Shown here piece by piece: positions 54,223 through 63,499 of a DNA stretch of 64,000 nt. Origin of the DNA: Tissierella sp032104385 (GTDB lineage: Bacteria; Bacillota; Clostridia; Tissierellales; Tissierellaceae). Where the stretch lies: NCBI RefSeq assembly GCF_032104385.1, contig NZ_DAMCHJ010000003.1, positions 1 through 64,000 on the forward strand, in the 5' to 3' direction. The notes under the pieces are model-generated. The model did no database searches, was not told where the DNA came from, and saw only the letters and a list, made by a program, of their open reading frames with translations. Position 1 is the first letter of the stretch. Every line of letters begins with the position of its first letter. Made by a program: the position numbers and the translations under genes.

Positions 54223-54378
54223 GGTTTATTTATGAAACTACATTTATATTACATAATAATATTCATAAAATAGTGCGAAAATTAGGAAACTTTCCTCAAA
54301 ACAGGAAAAAAAGAGTTGGTTTATTTTATAGTAGTAAATAAATTATATAATTAATAAGATTACATATACTTTGAATTA

Positions 54379-54406
54379 TTGTCAAATCAAGTTAATGTGA
54401 TATAAT
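54379..54406 (+). promoter_or_regulatory. Sigma-A-like promoter before the C26 hydrolase gene
   Basis: TTGTCA, 16 bp, TATAAT, about 90 bp before the start codon. It lies upstream of the sigma-54-type site. Confidence 0.55.
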
Positions 54407-54438
54407 TTACAATATCAAAGAACAAACAATATTTTTTA

Positions 54439-54454
54439 TGGCATAAATTTTGCT
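54439..54454 (+). promoter_or_regulatory. Sigma-54-type promoter (-24/-12)
   Basis: TGGCATAAATTTTGCT matches the consensus TGGCAC-N5-TTGCA/T, with GG and GC exactly 12 bp apart. The following gene starts about 42 bp downstream. Confidence 0.65.
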
Positions 54455-54495
54455 TATATTAAATTTTATAATAATATTAATTAGGGGGGAAGATA

Positions 54496-55206
54496 TTGAA
54501 ACCAATTATCGGAATAACAACATTTGAGTCAGAACAGAAAGGCTTTCATACTGTCAACAGTTATTATATTAATTCAATATTTGATGCAGGTGGAATACCA
54601 ATAAATATACCAATTATTTATGATGAAGAAGATTATGACTATTATTTAAATTTAGTAGATGGTATTCTTTTTACTGGAGGATTGGATATTTCACCTTTAT
54701 CTTATGATGAAAATCCTTTAAGAGAGGTAAATGATATATCTGCCATAAGGGATAAATATGAGTTTGGATTATTTGTAAAAGCATATGAAAGAAAACTACC
54801 TATATTGGGAATATGTAGAGGACATCAATTGGCGAATATTGCTTTAGGAGGTAGTCTATATCAAGATATAGGTGTGCAAATACCAAATACATTAGGTCAT
54901 AGTCCAATTGGAATCTCAAAGGATGAATTATATCATTCAATAGATATTAAGAAGGATAGTAAATTATATAGTATATTCGAAACAGAAAGAATATTTGTAA
55001 ATTCCAATCATCATCAGGCAATAAAGAAACTAGGAAATAATTTATCTATTTCTGCTTTTTCTGAGGATAAAATAATAGAGGCTATAGAGGCAACAGATGA
55101 AAGATTTTTAATAGGGGTACAATTTCACCCAGAATGTTTAGCAAAACGCTATTCTCAATTTTTAAATTTATTTAAAGCATTTATATTAGCTGCGAAATCT
55201 AAATAG
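54496..55206 (+). CDS. Gamma-glutamyl-gamma-aminobutyrate hydrolase-type C26 peptidase
   Basis: This 236-aa class I glutamine amidotransferase-like hydrolase has nucleophile Cys107 in GICRGHQLANIALGG, His211 and Glu213 in VQFHPEC, and the N-terminus KPIIGITTFESEQKG. The family cleaves gamma-glutamyl amides such as gamma-Glu-GABA. The start is TTG 54496 with GGGGGG upstream. It sits behind a sigma-54-type promoter and ahead of alr, so it may process gamma-glutamyl bonds of peptides or stem peptides, which is inference. Confidence 0.9.
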   Translation: MKPIIGITTFESEQKGFHTVNSYYINSIFDAGGIPINIPIIYDEEDYDYYLNLVDGILFTGGLDISPLSYDENPLREVNDISAIRDKYEFGLFVKAYERKLPILGICRGHQLANIALGGSLYQDIGVQIPNTLGHSPIGISKDELYHSIDIKKDSKLYSIFETERIFVNSNHHQAIKKLGNNLSISAFSEDKIIEAIEATDERFLIGVQFHPECLAKRYSQFLNLFKAFILAAKSK

Positions 55207-55245
55207 AAATATGGAAAGTAATATAATTAAATTAGGAGGGATATT

Positions 55246-56412
55246 ATGTTTAAGAACTGCACTGACTCATTAATGCGAAATACATGGGTAGAGATAGATC
55301 TCTCTAATTTAGAATATAATTTATCTCAAGCAAGAAAAATGTTAAAATCAAAGACAAAAATAGCTGGAGTTGTAAAGGCAAATGCATATGGACATGGTTC
55401 CATACATATAGCAAAAGTCCTTATTGAAAATGGAATAGATATGTTGGCAGTAGCCTGTCTTACGGAGGCAATTGAACTTAGGAAATACTATTCAGATATT
55501 CCCATATTGATAATGGGATATACTCCTAGTGATAAATTGAAATTTGCTGTTCAAAATAATATAACCATTACAATTTTTAGTTTAGAGCAAGCTATAATAT
55601 TATCTGATATAGGAGAAATGTTAAATAAAGAAGTTACAATTCATATAAAAATCGAAACAGGGTTTAATAGACTTGGATTAAAAATTGATTCTAATACTAT
55701 AAGTATAATAGAAAAGATATACAATTTAAAAAATATAAGATTGGAAGGTATATTTACACATTTTGCACTAAAGACAAAAGAAACTGATAAAATACAATAT
55801 GAATTACTAATGAATGTAATTCATAAACTTGAAGCCAAGGGAATTTATATACCTATTAAACATATCTGTGATAGTATAGGTATGGTAATCTATCCTGAGT
55901 ATCATCTTGATATGATAAGATTAGGTTCTTTTATGTATGGTGTACAAACATCATCCAAGAAAGAAGGAAGTTTAAGATCAGTAATGACCTTTAAAGCTAA
56001 GATATCCCAGGTTAAAGAAATACAAGCAGGAGAAGGAGTAGGATATGATTACTCTTTTGTTGCCAAGAAAAAAACTATAGTTGGAACATTACCAGTAGGA
56101 TATGCAGATGGATATATGAGAGCTCTTACTGGTAAAGGAGAAGTAAACATAAATGGTAAAAGAGCTCCTATAATTGGCAAGATATGCATGGATCAATGTA
56201 TGATAGATTTAAGCAATATACCCTATGCTAAAGTAGGAGATGAAGTTATTTTATTGGGAGGAAATTCTAAAGATGGAATAACCTTAGATGAAGTTGCTGA
56301 AAAAATAAATACTAATAGAAATGAAGTTCTTAGTGTTATTAGTAGAAGAGTTCCAAGAGTATATATAAAAAAATCAAAACCAATATGTATTGTAGATTAT
56401 TTATTAGATTAA
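55246..56412 (+). CDS. alr: Alanine racemase
   Basis: This 388-aa PLP enzyme interconverts L- and D-alanine. The PLP Lys44 lies in GVVKANAYGHG. The C-terminal Tyr region is GVGYDYSFVAKKKTIVGTLPVGYADG, followed by GKICMDQCMIDLS. AGGAGGG precedes ATG 55246. Its position between a C26 hydrolase and a serine hydrolase, before a peptide transporter and D-aminopeptidase, suggests a catabolic role using D-Ala rather than only wall synthesis. Confidence 0.95.
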   Translation: MFKNCTDSLMRNTWVEIDLSNLEYNLSQARKMLKSKTKIAGVVKANAYGHGSIHIAKVLIENGIDMLAVACLTEAIELRKYYSDIPILIMGYTPSDKLKFAVQNNITITIFSLEQAIILSDIGEMLNKEVTIHIKIETGFNRLGLKIDSNTISIIEKIYNLKNIRLEGIFTHFALKTKETDKIQYELLMNVIHKLEAKGIYIPIKHICDSIGMVIYPEYHLDMIRLGSFMYGVQTSSKKEGSLRSVMTFKAKISQVKEIQAGEGVGYDYSFVAKKKTIVGTLPVGYADGYMRALTGKGEVNINGKRAPIIGKICMDQCMIDLSNIPYAKVGDEVILLGGNSKDGITLDEVAEKINTNRNEVLSVISRRVPRVYIKKSKPICIVDYLLD

Positions 56413-56442
56413 ATATATTTGAGTTATAATAAGGAGGTAGCC

Positions 56443-57285
56443 ATGGATAAGTTGTCATTAGAGTCAAGAATCAATGCAGAAGTTTATAATTTTAGTGGGA
56501 AAATGGGAATTTATTTAAATGACTTTAAAGGAAATATAATAGAGATTAATTCTGACACTAAATTTGAAACGGCTAGCACAATTAAGGTTTTTGTATTAGC
56601 AGAATTATATAGACAAATACATGAAAAGAAAATTAATCCTAATAAAATTTTAAAATATGAAAAAGAAAATTATGTGGTCGGAAGTGGAATATTAAGAGAT
56701 TTAGACTATGGAGTAGAGATGACGGCTAAGAGTTTTGCAACACTTATGATTGTGATTAGTGATAATATTGCTACCAATATTTTAATAGATTTACTTGGAA
56801 TAGATAATATAAATAACACTTGTATGGATTTAGGTCTTAAAGATACAGTACTTCATAACAAGATAGATTTTGAAAAATATAGTAAATTAGGAACTACTAC
56901 TCCAAGAGATTATGGAAAATTTTTTGAATTATTATATAGGAAAGAATTGTGGAGTAAGGAAATTTCTGAGGAAATGATAGAGATATTTAAAAATCAACAT
57001 TATAATACTATTTTAACAAGAGACTTACCACAGTATTTCTTGGATTCGGAAAATACTGGTGATGAGGAATTAGTTTCTATTGCTTCAAAGAGTGGCAGTA
57101 TGAATGAATGTAGAAATGATGGAGGGATTGTATATACACCTTATGGTGGATATGTTATATCTTTGTTTACCAAAGATTTTGTTGATAATTTGTATTATAA
57201 TGACCATGAATCATATAGATTTGGTGGGAAGGTAAGTAGATTGATATTTGATCAATATATATCATTAAAAGGGAGTTTTAAATAA
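56443..57285 (+). CDS. Class A beta-lactamase-like serine hydrolase
   Basis: This 280-aa protein has SxxK at S45-TIK48, SDN at S106-N108 and KSG at K216-G218, plus the segment GTTTPRDYGKF typical of class A folds. The ExxLN motif carrying Glu166 of true beta-lactamases is not seen before TTTPRD, and there is no signal peptide. It is therefore more likely a cytosolic peptidase or esterase on peptides than a beta-lactamase. ATG 56443 follows AAGGAGG. It shares the locus with alr and a D-aminopeptidase. Confidence 0.82.
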   Translation: MDKLSLESRINAEVYNFSGKMGIYLNDFKGNIIEINSDTKFETASTIKVFVLAELYRQIHEKKINPNKILKYEKENYVVGSGILRDLDYGVEMTAKSFATLMIVISDNIATNILIDLLGIDNINNTCMDLGLKDTVLHNKIDFEKYSKLGTTTPRDYGKFFELLYRKELWSKEISEEMIEIFKNQHYNTILTRDLPQYFLDSENTGDEELVSIASKSGSMNECRNDGGIVYTPYGGYVISLFTKDFVDNLYYNDHESYRFGGKVSRLIFDQYISLKGSFK

Positions 57286-57327
57286 AATAAAAAATAAAAT
57301 TCTAAATAAAATTTGATTAATAAAAAT

Positions 57328-57382
57328 AACCTCTTTTGTTTAATGGAATTATTTATAAGACCATGTATAAAGAGGTTTTTTT
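57328..57382 (+). terminator. Terminator-like hairpin after the serine hydrolase gene
   Basis: Arms AACCTCTT and AAGAGGTT enclose a 34-nt loop and are followed by TTTTTT. Confidence 0.5.
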
Positions 57383-57538
57383 ATATGTAAATAATACGCA
57401 GATGTTTTTTGACAATCTTGGATAACTAATTAATGGAATATTTAAATATAACTATTAAAATATAATTATATTATGAAGATAGTATTTTATGCTGCTTTCT
57501 TATTAAATAAATATAAATGGGATAAAATGAAAGCTAAA

Positions 57539-57557
57539 TAGGCAATAATTATGCCTA
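57539..57557. promoter_or_regulatory. Inverted repeat upstream of the sigma-54-type promoter
   Basis: TAGGCA, 7 bp, TGCCTA, about 50 bp upstream of the -24 element. It could bind an enhancer-binding protein, though such sites usually lie 80-150 bp from the start and none was demonstrated here. Confidence 0.3.
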
Positions 57558-57604
57558 AAAATTAATTTAATTTATTTAAATATGAAGATATTGCGCTTTT
57601 AAGG

Positions 57605-57621
57605 ATGGCATATAAATTGCA
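57605..57621 (+). promoter_or_regulatory. Sigma-54-type promoter (-24/-12)
   Basis: ATGGCATATAAATTGCA has TGGCA, then TTGCA, with GG and GC exactly 12 bp apart. It is the same pattern as the site at 54439. It precedes the peptide-binding protein gene by about 280 bp. Confidence 0.65.
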
Positions 57622-57902
57622 AGTATATATTATTATATAATGAAATAAAATCTGTAAGTTTAGAACATAAACAAGAATTTCAAATAACCTAAATCACTTC
57701 TTGAATTATCATAATATTCTGTCTGGAGCTAGGATCTGAATAAATATATTAATACTTTATAAATATATGGCATAAAATTAAAAAGTTGAAAGGAGTGATA
57801 ATAAATATAGAATAAAACCTTAAATATTTAAAGAGAGGATTGATGTTTAGGAAATAGGATCAAGTTTTAAAAATGTATAAATAACAATAAGGAGGTCAAG
57901 GG

Positions 57903-59531
57903 ATGCTAAAATCAAAAAACAAAATATTAATGTTAGTGATTATATTTGTATTGATTGTTAGTTCAATGACTGGTTGCAAATCAAAAAGTGGCAATACTAG
58001 TTCCAGTATCGATGGTGAAAAGATGATTAGAATCTTAAACACTGAGGATCCAAGTACTGGAGATCCCCAAAAATTAACAGACACATACCTTATTGCACTA
58101 AATGTATTTGATTGTCTTGTAGACGCAGCCACAGTTGAGGAAGGAAAATCAGAAATTGTTCCTAGATTAGCAGAAAAATGGGATGTATCTGATGATGGTC
58201 TTAAATATACTTTTTATTTAAGAAAGAATGTAAAATTTCATAATGGAGAAGAGTTAAAAGCAGATGATGTTTTATTTTCCTTTGATAGGATGTTAGATCC
58301 TAAAACACAAGCATTAAATACAGACTTTCTTGATATGATTGCAGGTGCTAAAGAAAGAATGGAAGGAAAAATAGATGTTGTTAGTGGTATTAAAGTAATT
58401 GATGATTATACTGTAGAAATTACATTAGAAAAACCTTTTGCACCTTTTATAGCAAATCTTGCTGCTCCGCCATGTTCAATATTTAATAGAAAAGCAACAA
58501 CTGAAGCAGGAGAAGAATTTGGATTGGTTCCAGAAAAAACCATAGGAACGGGGCCATTTATATTTAAAGAGTGGAAATTAAATGAACAATTTGTCATGGT
58601 TGCAAATTCTGATTACTTTAGAGGGGCACCTAAACTTGATGGTATTATTGTAAAAATAGTACCTGACGCAGAAACAATCAGGATTATGTTTGAAACAGAT
58701 GAAATAGATGTATTTGATGTAGATAATGCAAGAAGCCAATATGAAGCATTTAAAAACAGTGATAAATGGAAGGAGCAAATTGTTAGCGGTTCAAAAGCTG
58801 GAACGTACTATTATTGTTTAAACCAAAGTATTAAGCCATTGGATGATGTAAGAATAAGAAAAGCAATACAGATGGGGATAGATCGTAAAACTATACTTGA
58901 TAAATTATATAGTGGTGAAGGTAGATTAGTTCATGGTATTATTCCACCGGGAGTATTAGGATTTAATTCTAATTTACAAGAAATTCCCTATGATCCTACA
59001 AAAGCAAAAGAGTTAATTTCAGAAGCGGGATATCCAAATGGATTTGAAATGGAATTAGCTATGACAACTGATAGCCCTTCAACATTAAAAATAAATGAAG
59101 CTGTTCAGGCTATGTTAGGGGATATAGGAATTGATGTTAAAATTACACAAATGGATAGCGCAAGCTATTTTGGAATAAGAGCACAAGGAGAACTTCCTTC
59201 ATATTATAATGTATGGATGGCAGATTATAATGATCCTGATAACTTTTTTTACACGTTTTTCTCAGAGAAAAATACATTTGCAAGATCTTTTTGCTATAAT
59301 AACTCAGAAGTCCATGGAAAAATAGAAGAAGTAAGGGCAATGACTGATCAGGATCAGAGAATGAAGTTATATCAAGAGTTAGAAAAGACCATAGTACATG
59401 AAGATGCTGCTTGGATACCATTATTCTCTCTTAACAAAATATTTATTGTTCAACCTAGAGTTAAAAATCTTAAGGTTTCATGGAATGGCTGGGGAGATAT
59501 GCCTTATTATAATGTAGAGATAGTAGAATAA
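57903..59531 (+). CDS. Dipeptide/oligopeptide ABC transporter binding lipoprotein
   Basis: This 542-aa SBP_bac_5 protein has a lipoprotein signal with lipobox MTGC near residue 22. Family features include KFHNGEELKADDVLFSFDRML and RKAIQMGIDRKTIL. It captures peptides for the permease and ATPases encoded directly downstream. AAGGAGG precedes ATG 57903. A very stable hairpin separates it from the permease genes, a layout that often gives the binding protein higher expression. Confidence 0.93.
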   Translation: MLKSKNKILMLVIIFVLIVSSMTGCKSKSGNTSSSIDGEKMIRILNTEDPSTGDPQKLTDTYLIALNVFDCLVDAATVEEGKSEIVPRLAEKWDVSDDGLKYTFYLRKNVKFHNGEELKADDVLFSFDRMLDPKTQALNTDFLDMIAGAKERMEGKIDVVSGIKVIDDYTVEITLEKPFAPFIANLAAPPCSIFNRKATTEAGEEFGLVPEKTIGTGPFIFKEWKLNEQFVMVANSDYFRGAPKLDGIIVKIVPDAETIRIMFETDEIDVFDVDNARSQYEAFKNSDKWKEQIVSGSKAGTYYYCLNQSIKPLDDVRIRKAIQMGIDRKTILDKLYSGEGRLVHGIIPPGVLGFNSNLQEIPYDPTKAKELISEAGYPNGFEMELAMTTDSPSTLKINEAVQAMLGDIGIDVKITQMDSASYFGIRAQGELPSYYNVWMADYNDPDNFFYTFFSEKNTFARSFCYNNSEVHGKIEEVRAMTDQDQRMKLYQELEKTIVHEDAAWIPLFSLNKIFIVQPRVKNLKVSWNGWGDMPYYNVEIVE

Positions 59532-59540
59532 GATATATTA

Positions 59541-59585
59541 TTAATGTATAATGACTACTGCTTTGCAGTGGTTATTATACATTAA
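59541..59585 (+). promoter_or_regulatory. Intercistronic hairpin in the dpp operon
   Basis: A 21-bp stem (left arm TTAATGTATAATGACTACTG, two G-T pairs) with a 3-nt loop lies between the binding-protein gene and dppB. No T tract follows, so it looks like an mRNA-stabilising or partially terminating element. Confidence 0.7.
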
Positions 59586-59611
59586 TTGATAAATAGCTAT
59601 GGAGGTGCCGT

Positions 59612-60532
59612 ATGAGCAGATATATAGTTAAAAAAATACTTCTCGTTATACCAGTATTAATTGGAATATCTTTAATTACATTTATATTATTAAATGTTGT
59701 TCCTGGAGATCCTGTTACATTGATGATGAAAGAACATGTGAAACCAGATGTTATTGAAAGAGTAAGACAGCAGATGAATCTTGATGATCCTGCTTATATA
59801 AGGTTTTTTAGGTTTTTATGGGGTGCGGTTCAAGGGGATTTTGGAGTTTCATATAAATTAAAACGACCAGTGGCAGATTTGCTATTTGATGCATTTCCTA
59901 ACACGCTTAAATTAGCTGTGTCAGCAGCCGTTGTATCTTGGATTATTGGAATTCCCGCTGGGATATTTTCCGCAGTAAAACGAAATTCTTTTGTGGATAA
60001 TATCTTTATGGGATTTTCTCTTCTTGGAGTTTCTATTCCAGTATTTTGGGCGGGATTACTCTTTCAATATATATTTTCTTTAAAACTTGGATTATTACCT
60101 GTATCAGGTTTTACCAGTTTTAAGCATTTGATAATGCCATCTATAGTTCTTGGGTGGAGCTCTGCAGGTACTATTGCAAGATTAACTAGATCTAATCTTC
60201 TAGAAGTTATGAGGAATGATTATATAAGAACTGCTAGGGCAAAAGGCAATGCTGATATAAGAGTTATTGTAAAACATGCTTTAAAGAACTCAATGCTTCC
60301 AGTAGTTACAGTTATGGCTCTCCAAGTAGCAGGTCTTCTTTCGGGAGCAGTTATAACTGAAAGTGTATTTGGAATACCTGGAATAGGAAGAATTGCTGTT
60401 AATGCTATTCAGAACAGAGATATGCCACTACTTCAAGGATCAGTTATTTTTACAACATTTATAGTTATTTTAGGCAATCTTGTTGCAGATATTTTATATT
60501 CATTTATAGATCCACGGATAAAATATAACTGA
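59612..60532 (+). CDS. dppB: Dipeptide ABC transporter permease DppB
   Basis: This 306-aa permease has six membrane segments. Signatures are VVPGDPVTLMM near the N-terminus and the EAA loop RNDYIRTARAKGNADIRVIVKHALKNS, which contacts the ATPase. It ends with SFIDPRIKYN, typical of DppB/OppB. GGAGGTG precedes ATG 59612. Confidence 0.95.
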   Translation: MSRYIVKKILLVIPVLIGISLITFILLNVVPGDPVTLMMKEHVKPDVIERVRQQMNLDDPAYIRFFRFLWGAVQGDFGVSYKLKRPVADLLFDAFPNTLKLAVSAAVVSWIIGIPAGIFSAVKRNSFVDNIFMGFSLLGVSIPVFWAGLLFQYIFSLKLGLLPVSGFTSFKHLIMPSIVLGWSSAGTIARLTRSNLLEVMRNDYIRTARAKGNADIRVIVKHALKNSMLPVVTVMALQVAGLLSGAVITESVFGIPGIGRIAVNAIQNRDMPLLQGSVIFTTFIVILGNLVADILYSFIDPRIKYN

Positions 60533-60547
60533 TGGAGGCGTTAATAT

Positions 60548-61435
60548 ATGGATATTATTAAAGAAGATATTAAAGATATGGAAGAAATTATTGAATCTAA
60601 TTTATGGAAAGAATTATTTACATCTTTCAAAAAAAACAAGTTAGCAGTAGTTGGTTCTATAGTAATACTAATGTTTATTTTATTGGCTATATTTGCACCA
60701 ATTATTGTTCGACATGACCCATATAAAGTAGATTTAGATGCTCAATTTTTGAAACCGAGTAGAGAAAATTTAATTGGGACAGATATGTATGGAAGGGATG
60801 TCCTAACAAGAATAATTTATGGTTCTAGGATTTCTTTAGTGATAGCCTTAGTTCCCCCTACAATCTCTATGATTATAGGAATTATTATGGGGATATTATC
60901 TGGGTATTATGGAGGGAAGACTGATATTATAATTATGACAATTGCAGATATTGTACTATCTTTTCCCTCTATACTTTTGGCAATGGTTGTTATGTATACT
61001 TTAGGAGCAAATTTGCTTAATATATTTATTGCATTAAGTGTAGTTGGGTGGGCTGGAACAGCTAGAGTAGTCAGATCACAAACTCTTTCTTTAAAAAACA
61101 AAGAATTTGTTGAAGCGGCAAAAGCCATTGGTGTAAAGGATTATATTATTATGTTTAGACATATATTACCAAATTGCATACCCCAGCTTCTTGTATTATT
61201 CACTTTAAATATACCAAGTTCTATTCTTTCAGAAGCAAGTTTAAGCTTTCTAGGAGTAGGAGCCCAACCTCCAGCATCAAGTTGGGGATTGATGGTATCT
61301 AATGGAAAAGAATATTTATTTAATGCACCATGGGTAACAATTTCTCCAGGAATAGCAATATTGATTATTGTGTTAGCATTTAATTTTTTAGGTGATGGTT
61401 TGAGAGATGCTCTAGATCCATATTTAAAACAATAA
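60548..61435 (+). CDS. dppC: Dipeptide ABC transporter permease DppC
   Basis: This 295-aa permease is the partner of DppB. It has the OppC/DppC N-terminal pattern (FKKNKLAVVGSIVILMFI, LIGTDMYGRDVLTRIIYG) and the EAA loop VEAAKAIGVKDYIIMFRHILPN. It ends with DGLRDALDPYLKQ. It lies 15 bp after dppB. Confidence 0.95.
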   Translation: MDIIKEDIKDMEEIIESNLWKELFTSFKKNKLAVVGSIVILMFILLAIFAPIIVRHDPYKVDLDAQFLKPSRENLIGTDMYGRDVLTRIIYGSRISLVIALVPPTISMIIGIIMGILSGYYGGKTDIIIMTIADIVLSFPSILLAMVVMYTLGANLLNIFIALSVVGWAGTARVVRSQTLSLKNKEFVEAAKAIGVKDYIIMFRHILPNCIPQLLVLFTLNIPSSILSEASLSFLGVGAQPPASSWGLMVSNGKEYLFNAPWVTISPGIAILIIVLAFNFLGDGLRDALDPYLKQ

Positions 61436-61450
61436 AGGAGGAATTGTGAA

Positions 61451-62431
61451 ATGGTGGAAAATCAAATTTTGAATATTAGAAATTTAAAAACTTATTTTTA
61501 TACTGATAAGGGAGTTGTTCCAGCAGTTGATGACGTAAGTATACAGGTAAACAAAGGACAAATAGTAGGTATTGTAGGGGAATCTGGATGTGGTAAAAGT
61601 GTGACATCTTTGTCGATATTACAATTAATAGATTTACCTGGAAAAATTGTAGACGGAGAAATTATTTTTAATGGAGAAAATCTTTTAAACTATTCCAAGG
61701 CCAAAATGAGATCTATTAGAGGTAATAAGATTTCTATGATATTCCAAGAACCAATGACATCCTTAAATCCTGCATATACTGTAGGGAAACAAGTGGCAGA
61801 AGTCATGCTTATACATAATAAGAAAATTACAAAAAATGAAGCAAAAAAAATAGTTATTAATATGTTTGAACATGTTGGTATTCCTGAACCAGAAAAAAGA
61901 TACAATTCCTATCCTCATCAATTATCTGGAGGGTTGAGACAGAGAGTTATGATAGCCATGGCTCTTGTTTGTAGGTCAAGGCTACTAATAGCTGATGAAC
62001 CTACTACTGCTCTAGATGTAACAATTCAAGCTCAAATATTAAATTTGATGAAAAATTTGCAAAAGCAAATTGACACCTCAATAATTTTAATTACACATAA
62101 CCTTGGAGTAGTGGCTGATATGTGTGATTATGTATATGTAATGTATGCTGGAAAGGTTATGGAACAAGGAGATGTCTTTGAATTATTTGATAGTCCCTTA
62201 CATCCATATACTGAAGGTCTGTTAAAGTCTATTCCTAAAGCAAATAATGATGATGTAAAATTAGAGAGATTATATAGTATTAAGGGAATTGTGCCAAATT
62301 TATTATACTTACCAAAAGGATGTAGATTTAGTCCAAGATGTGATTATGCAATGGACATATGCAGAGAAAAAGAACCTGAACTAGTAGATAGTGGTAACGG
62401 TCATTTGGTAAGGTGTTTTAAATATAAATAA
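61451..62431 (+). CDS. dppD: Dipeptide ABC transporter ATPase DppD
   Basis: This 326-aa ATPase has Walker A GESGCGKS, signature LSGGLRQRV, Walker B LLIADEPTTALDV and the C-terminal oligopeptide extension with a Cys-rich segment (GCRFSPRCDYAMDIC) found in Dpp/Opp ATPases and known to bind an iron-sulfur cluster in some. AGGAGG precedes ATG 61451. Confidence 0.95.
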   Translation: MVENQILNIRNLKTYFYTDKGVVPAVDDVSIQVNKGQIVGIVGESGCGKSVTSLSILQLIDLPGKIVDGEIIFNGENLLNYSKAKMRSIRGNKISMIFQEPMTSLNPAYTVGKQVAEVMLIHNKKITKNEAKKIVINMFEHVGIPEPEKRYNSYPHQLSGGLRQRVMIAMALVCRSRLLIADEPTTALDVTIQAQILNLMKNLQKQIDTSIILITHNLGVVADMCDYVYVMYAGKVMEQGDVFELFDSPLHPYTEGLLKSIPKANNDDVKLERLYSIKGIVPNLLYLPKGCRFSPRCDYAMDICREKEPELVDSGNGHLVRCFKYK

Positions 62432-62447
62432 TAAGGGTGACGAAAAT

Positions 62448-63419
62448 ATGGATAATGTAATTATGAGTGTGAAAAATTTAAAAAAGTATTTTACTGTTGA
62501 AAAAAGTGGATTGGGCAAGACTTCTGGAACTATACGTGCTGTTGATGATATAAGTTTTGATATACATGAAAAAGAAACATTAGCACTTGTAGGTGAATCG
62601 GGATGCGGGAAAAGTACCCTTGGTAGGACAATTCTTCGCCTATTAGATGCAACTGCAGGAGAAGTTTATTTTGAAGGTAAAAATATTTTTGAGTTAAACA
62701 AAAATGAGATGCGTGAGTTGAGAAAAGAGATGCAAATAATTTTTCAAGACCCTTATGCTTCTCTTAACCCTAGAATGAAAGTAGTTGATATAATTGGTGA
62801 ACCCTTTATAACTCACAATGTAGCTGTAGGTAATGAAAAATTAGAAAGAGTACAAGAGTTAATAGAATTAGTAGGATTGAGAAAAGCCTATGCATCAAGA
62901 TATCCTCATATGTTTAGTGGTGGGCAAAGACAAAGAATAGGCATTGCAAGAGCTATTGCATTAAATCCAAAATTTGTTGTATGCGATGAACCAGTTTCTG
63001 CATTAGATGTTTCAATACAATCTCAAATAATTAATCTTTTACTTGATCTTCAAGAAAGAAAGAAATTGACATATTTATTTATTTCTCATGATCTTGATGT
63101 AGTTAGGTATTTATCAAATCGAGTTTGTGTAATGTTTTTAGGCAAAGTTATGGAATTAGGAAATACGGATGAAGTGTATAAATATCCATTGCATCCCTAT
63201 ACTAAATTTTTAATTGCAGCATCGCCAGTACCAGATCCTCATACTAGATATAAGGAAAAGCTTATATTAGAGGGTGATATACCAAGTCCAATGAATCCAC
63301 CTTCAGGTTGTAGATTTCATACAAGATGTCCATATGTAAAGGATTTATGTAAAGGAGAAGAACCAGAAACGAAAAATATAGATGGAAGGCTAGTTACATG
63401 TCATTATCCACTTATATAA
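62448..63419 (+). CDS. dppF: Dipeptide ABC transporter ATPase DppF
   Basis: This 323-aa ATPase is the partner of DppD. It has Walker A GESGCGKST, signature FSGGQRQRIGIARA, Walker B FVVCDEPVSALDVS and the C-terminal Cys-rich GCRFHTRCPYVKDLC. With DppD it energises peptide import. It starts 16 bp after dppD. The D-aminopeptidase gene follows 80 bp later. Confidence 0.95.
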   Translation: MDNVIMSVKNLKKYFTVEKSGLGKTSGTIRAVDDISFDIHEKETLALVGESGCGKSTLGRTILRLLDATAGEVYFEGKNIFELNKNEMRELRKEMQIIFQDPYASLNPRMKVVDIIGEPFITHNVAVGNEKLERVQELIELVGLRKAYASRYPHMFSGGQRQRIGIARAIALNPKFVVCDEPVSALDVSIQSQIINLLLDLQERKKLTYLFISHDLDVVRYLSNRVCVMFLGKVMELGNTDEVYKYPLHPYTKFLIAASPVPDPHTRYKEKLILEGDIPSPMNPPSGCRFHTRCPYVKDLCKGEEPETKNIDGRLVTCHYPLI

Positions 63420-63499
63420 TTAGTTTATTATTAAATAGTTACAAATAGATAAAAAGTTTAACAATTATAAACAAAAACTTTAAATAAGGGGGAAAACTT

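Larger units (their letters stand above)
52816..54224. mobile_element. Decayed integrative element in tRNA-Sec
   Basis: The last 29 bp of tRNA-Sec and its terminator (52816-52874) recur at 54165-54222 with about 51 of 59 positions matching, forming putative attL and attR. Between them lie a degraded tyrosine integrase reading away from the tRNA, two small membrane proteins on the same strand, and no other functional gene. The element is about 1.35 kb, too small for autonomous transfer, so it is a deletion remnant. Confidence 0.75.
53840..54495. other. Element end and intergenic region before the amidohydrolase gene
   Basis: No supported gene. It contains the second tRNA-Sec 3' copy (54165-54222), a GGAAA/TTTCC mini-palindrome near 54288, a sigma-A-like promoter (54379-54406) and a sigma-54-like promoter (54439-54454). 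Confidence 0.6.
57286..57902. other. 617-bp regulatory region before the peptide transporter
   Basis: No supported gene. It holds a terminator (57328-57382), an inverted repeat (57539-57557) that may be an activator site, and a sigma-54-type promoter (57605-57621). A long untranslated stretch of about 270 bp then leads to the binding-protein gene. Very short ATG frames in that stretch (such as 4 codons near 57843) are not called. Confidence 0.55.

Noticed and set aside
57770..57786. Third possible sigma-54 promoter (ATGGCATAAAATTAAAA)
   Set aside because: It has the TGGCA part but no GC dinucleotide at the -12 position.
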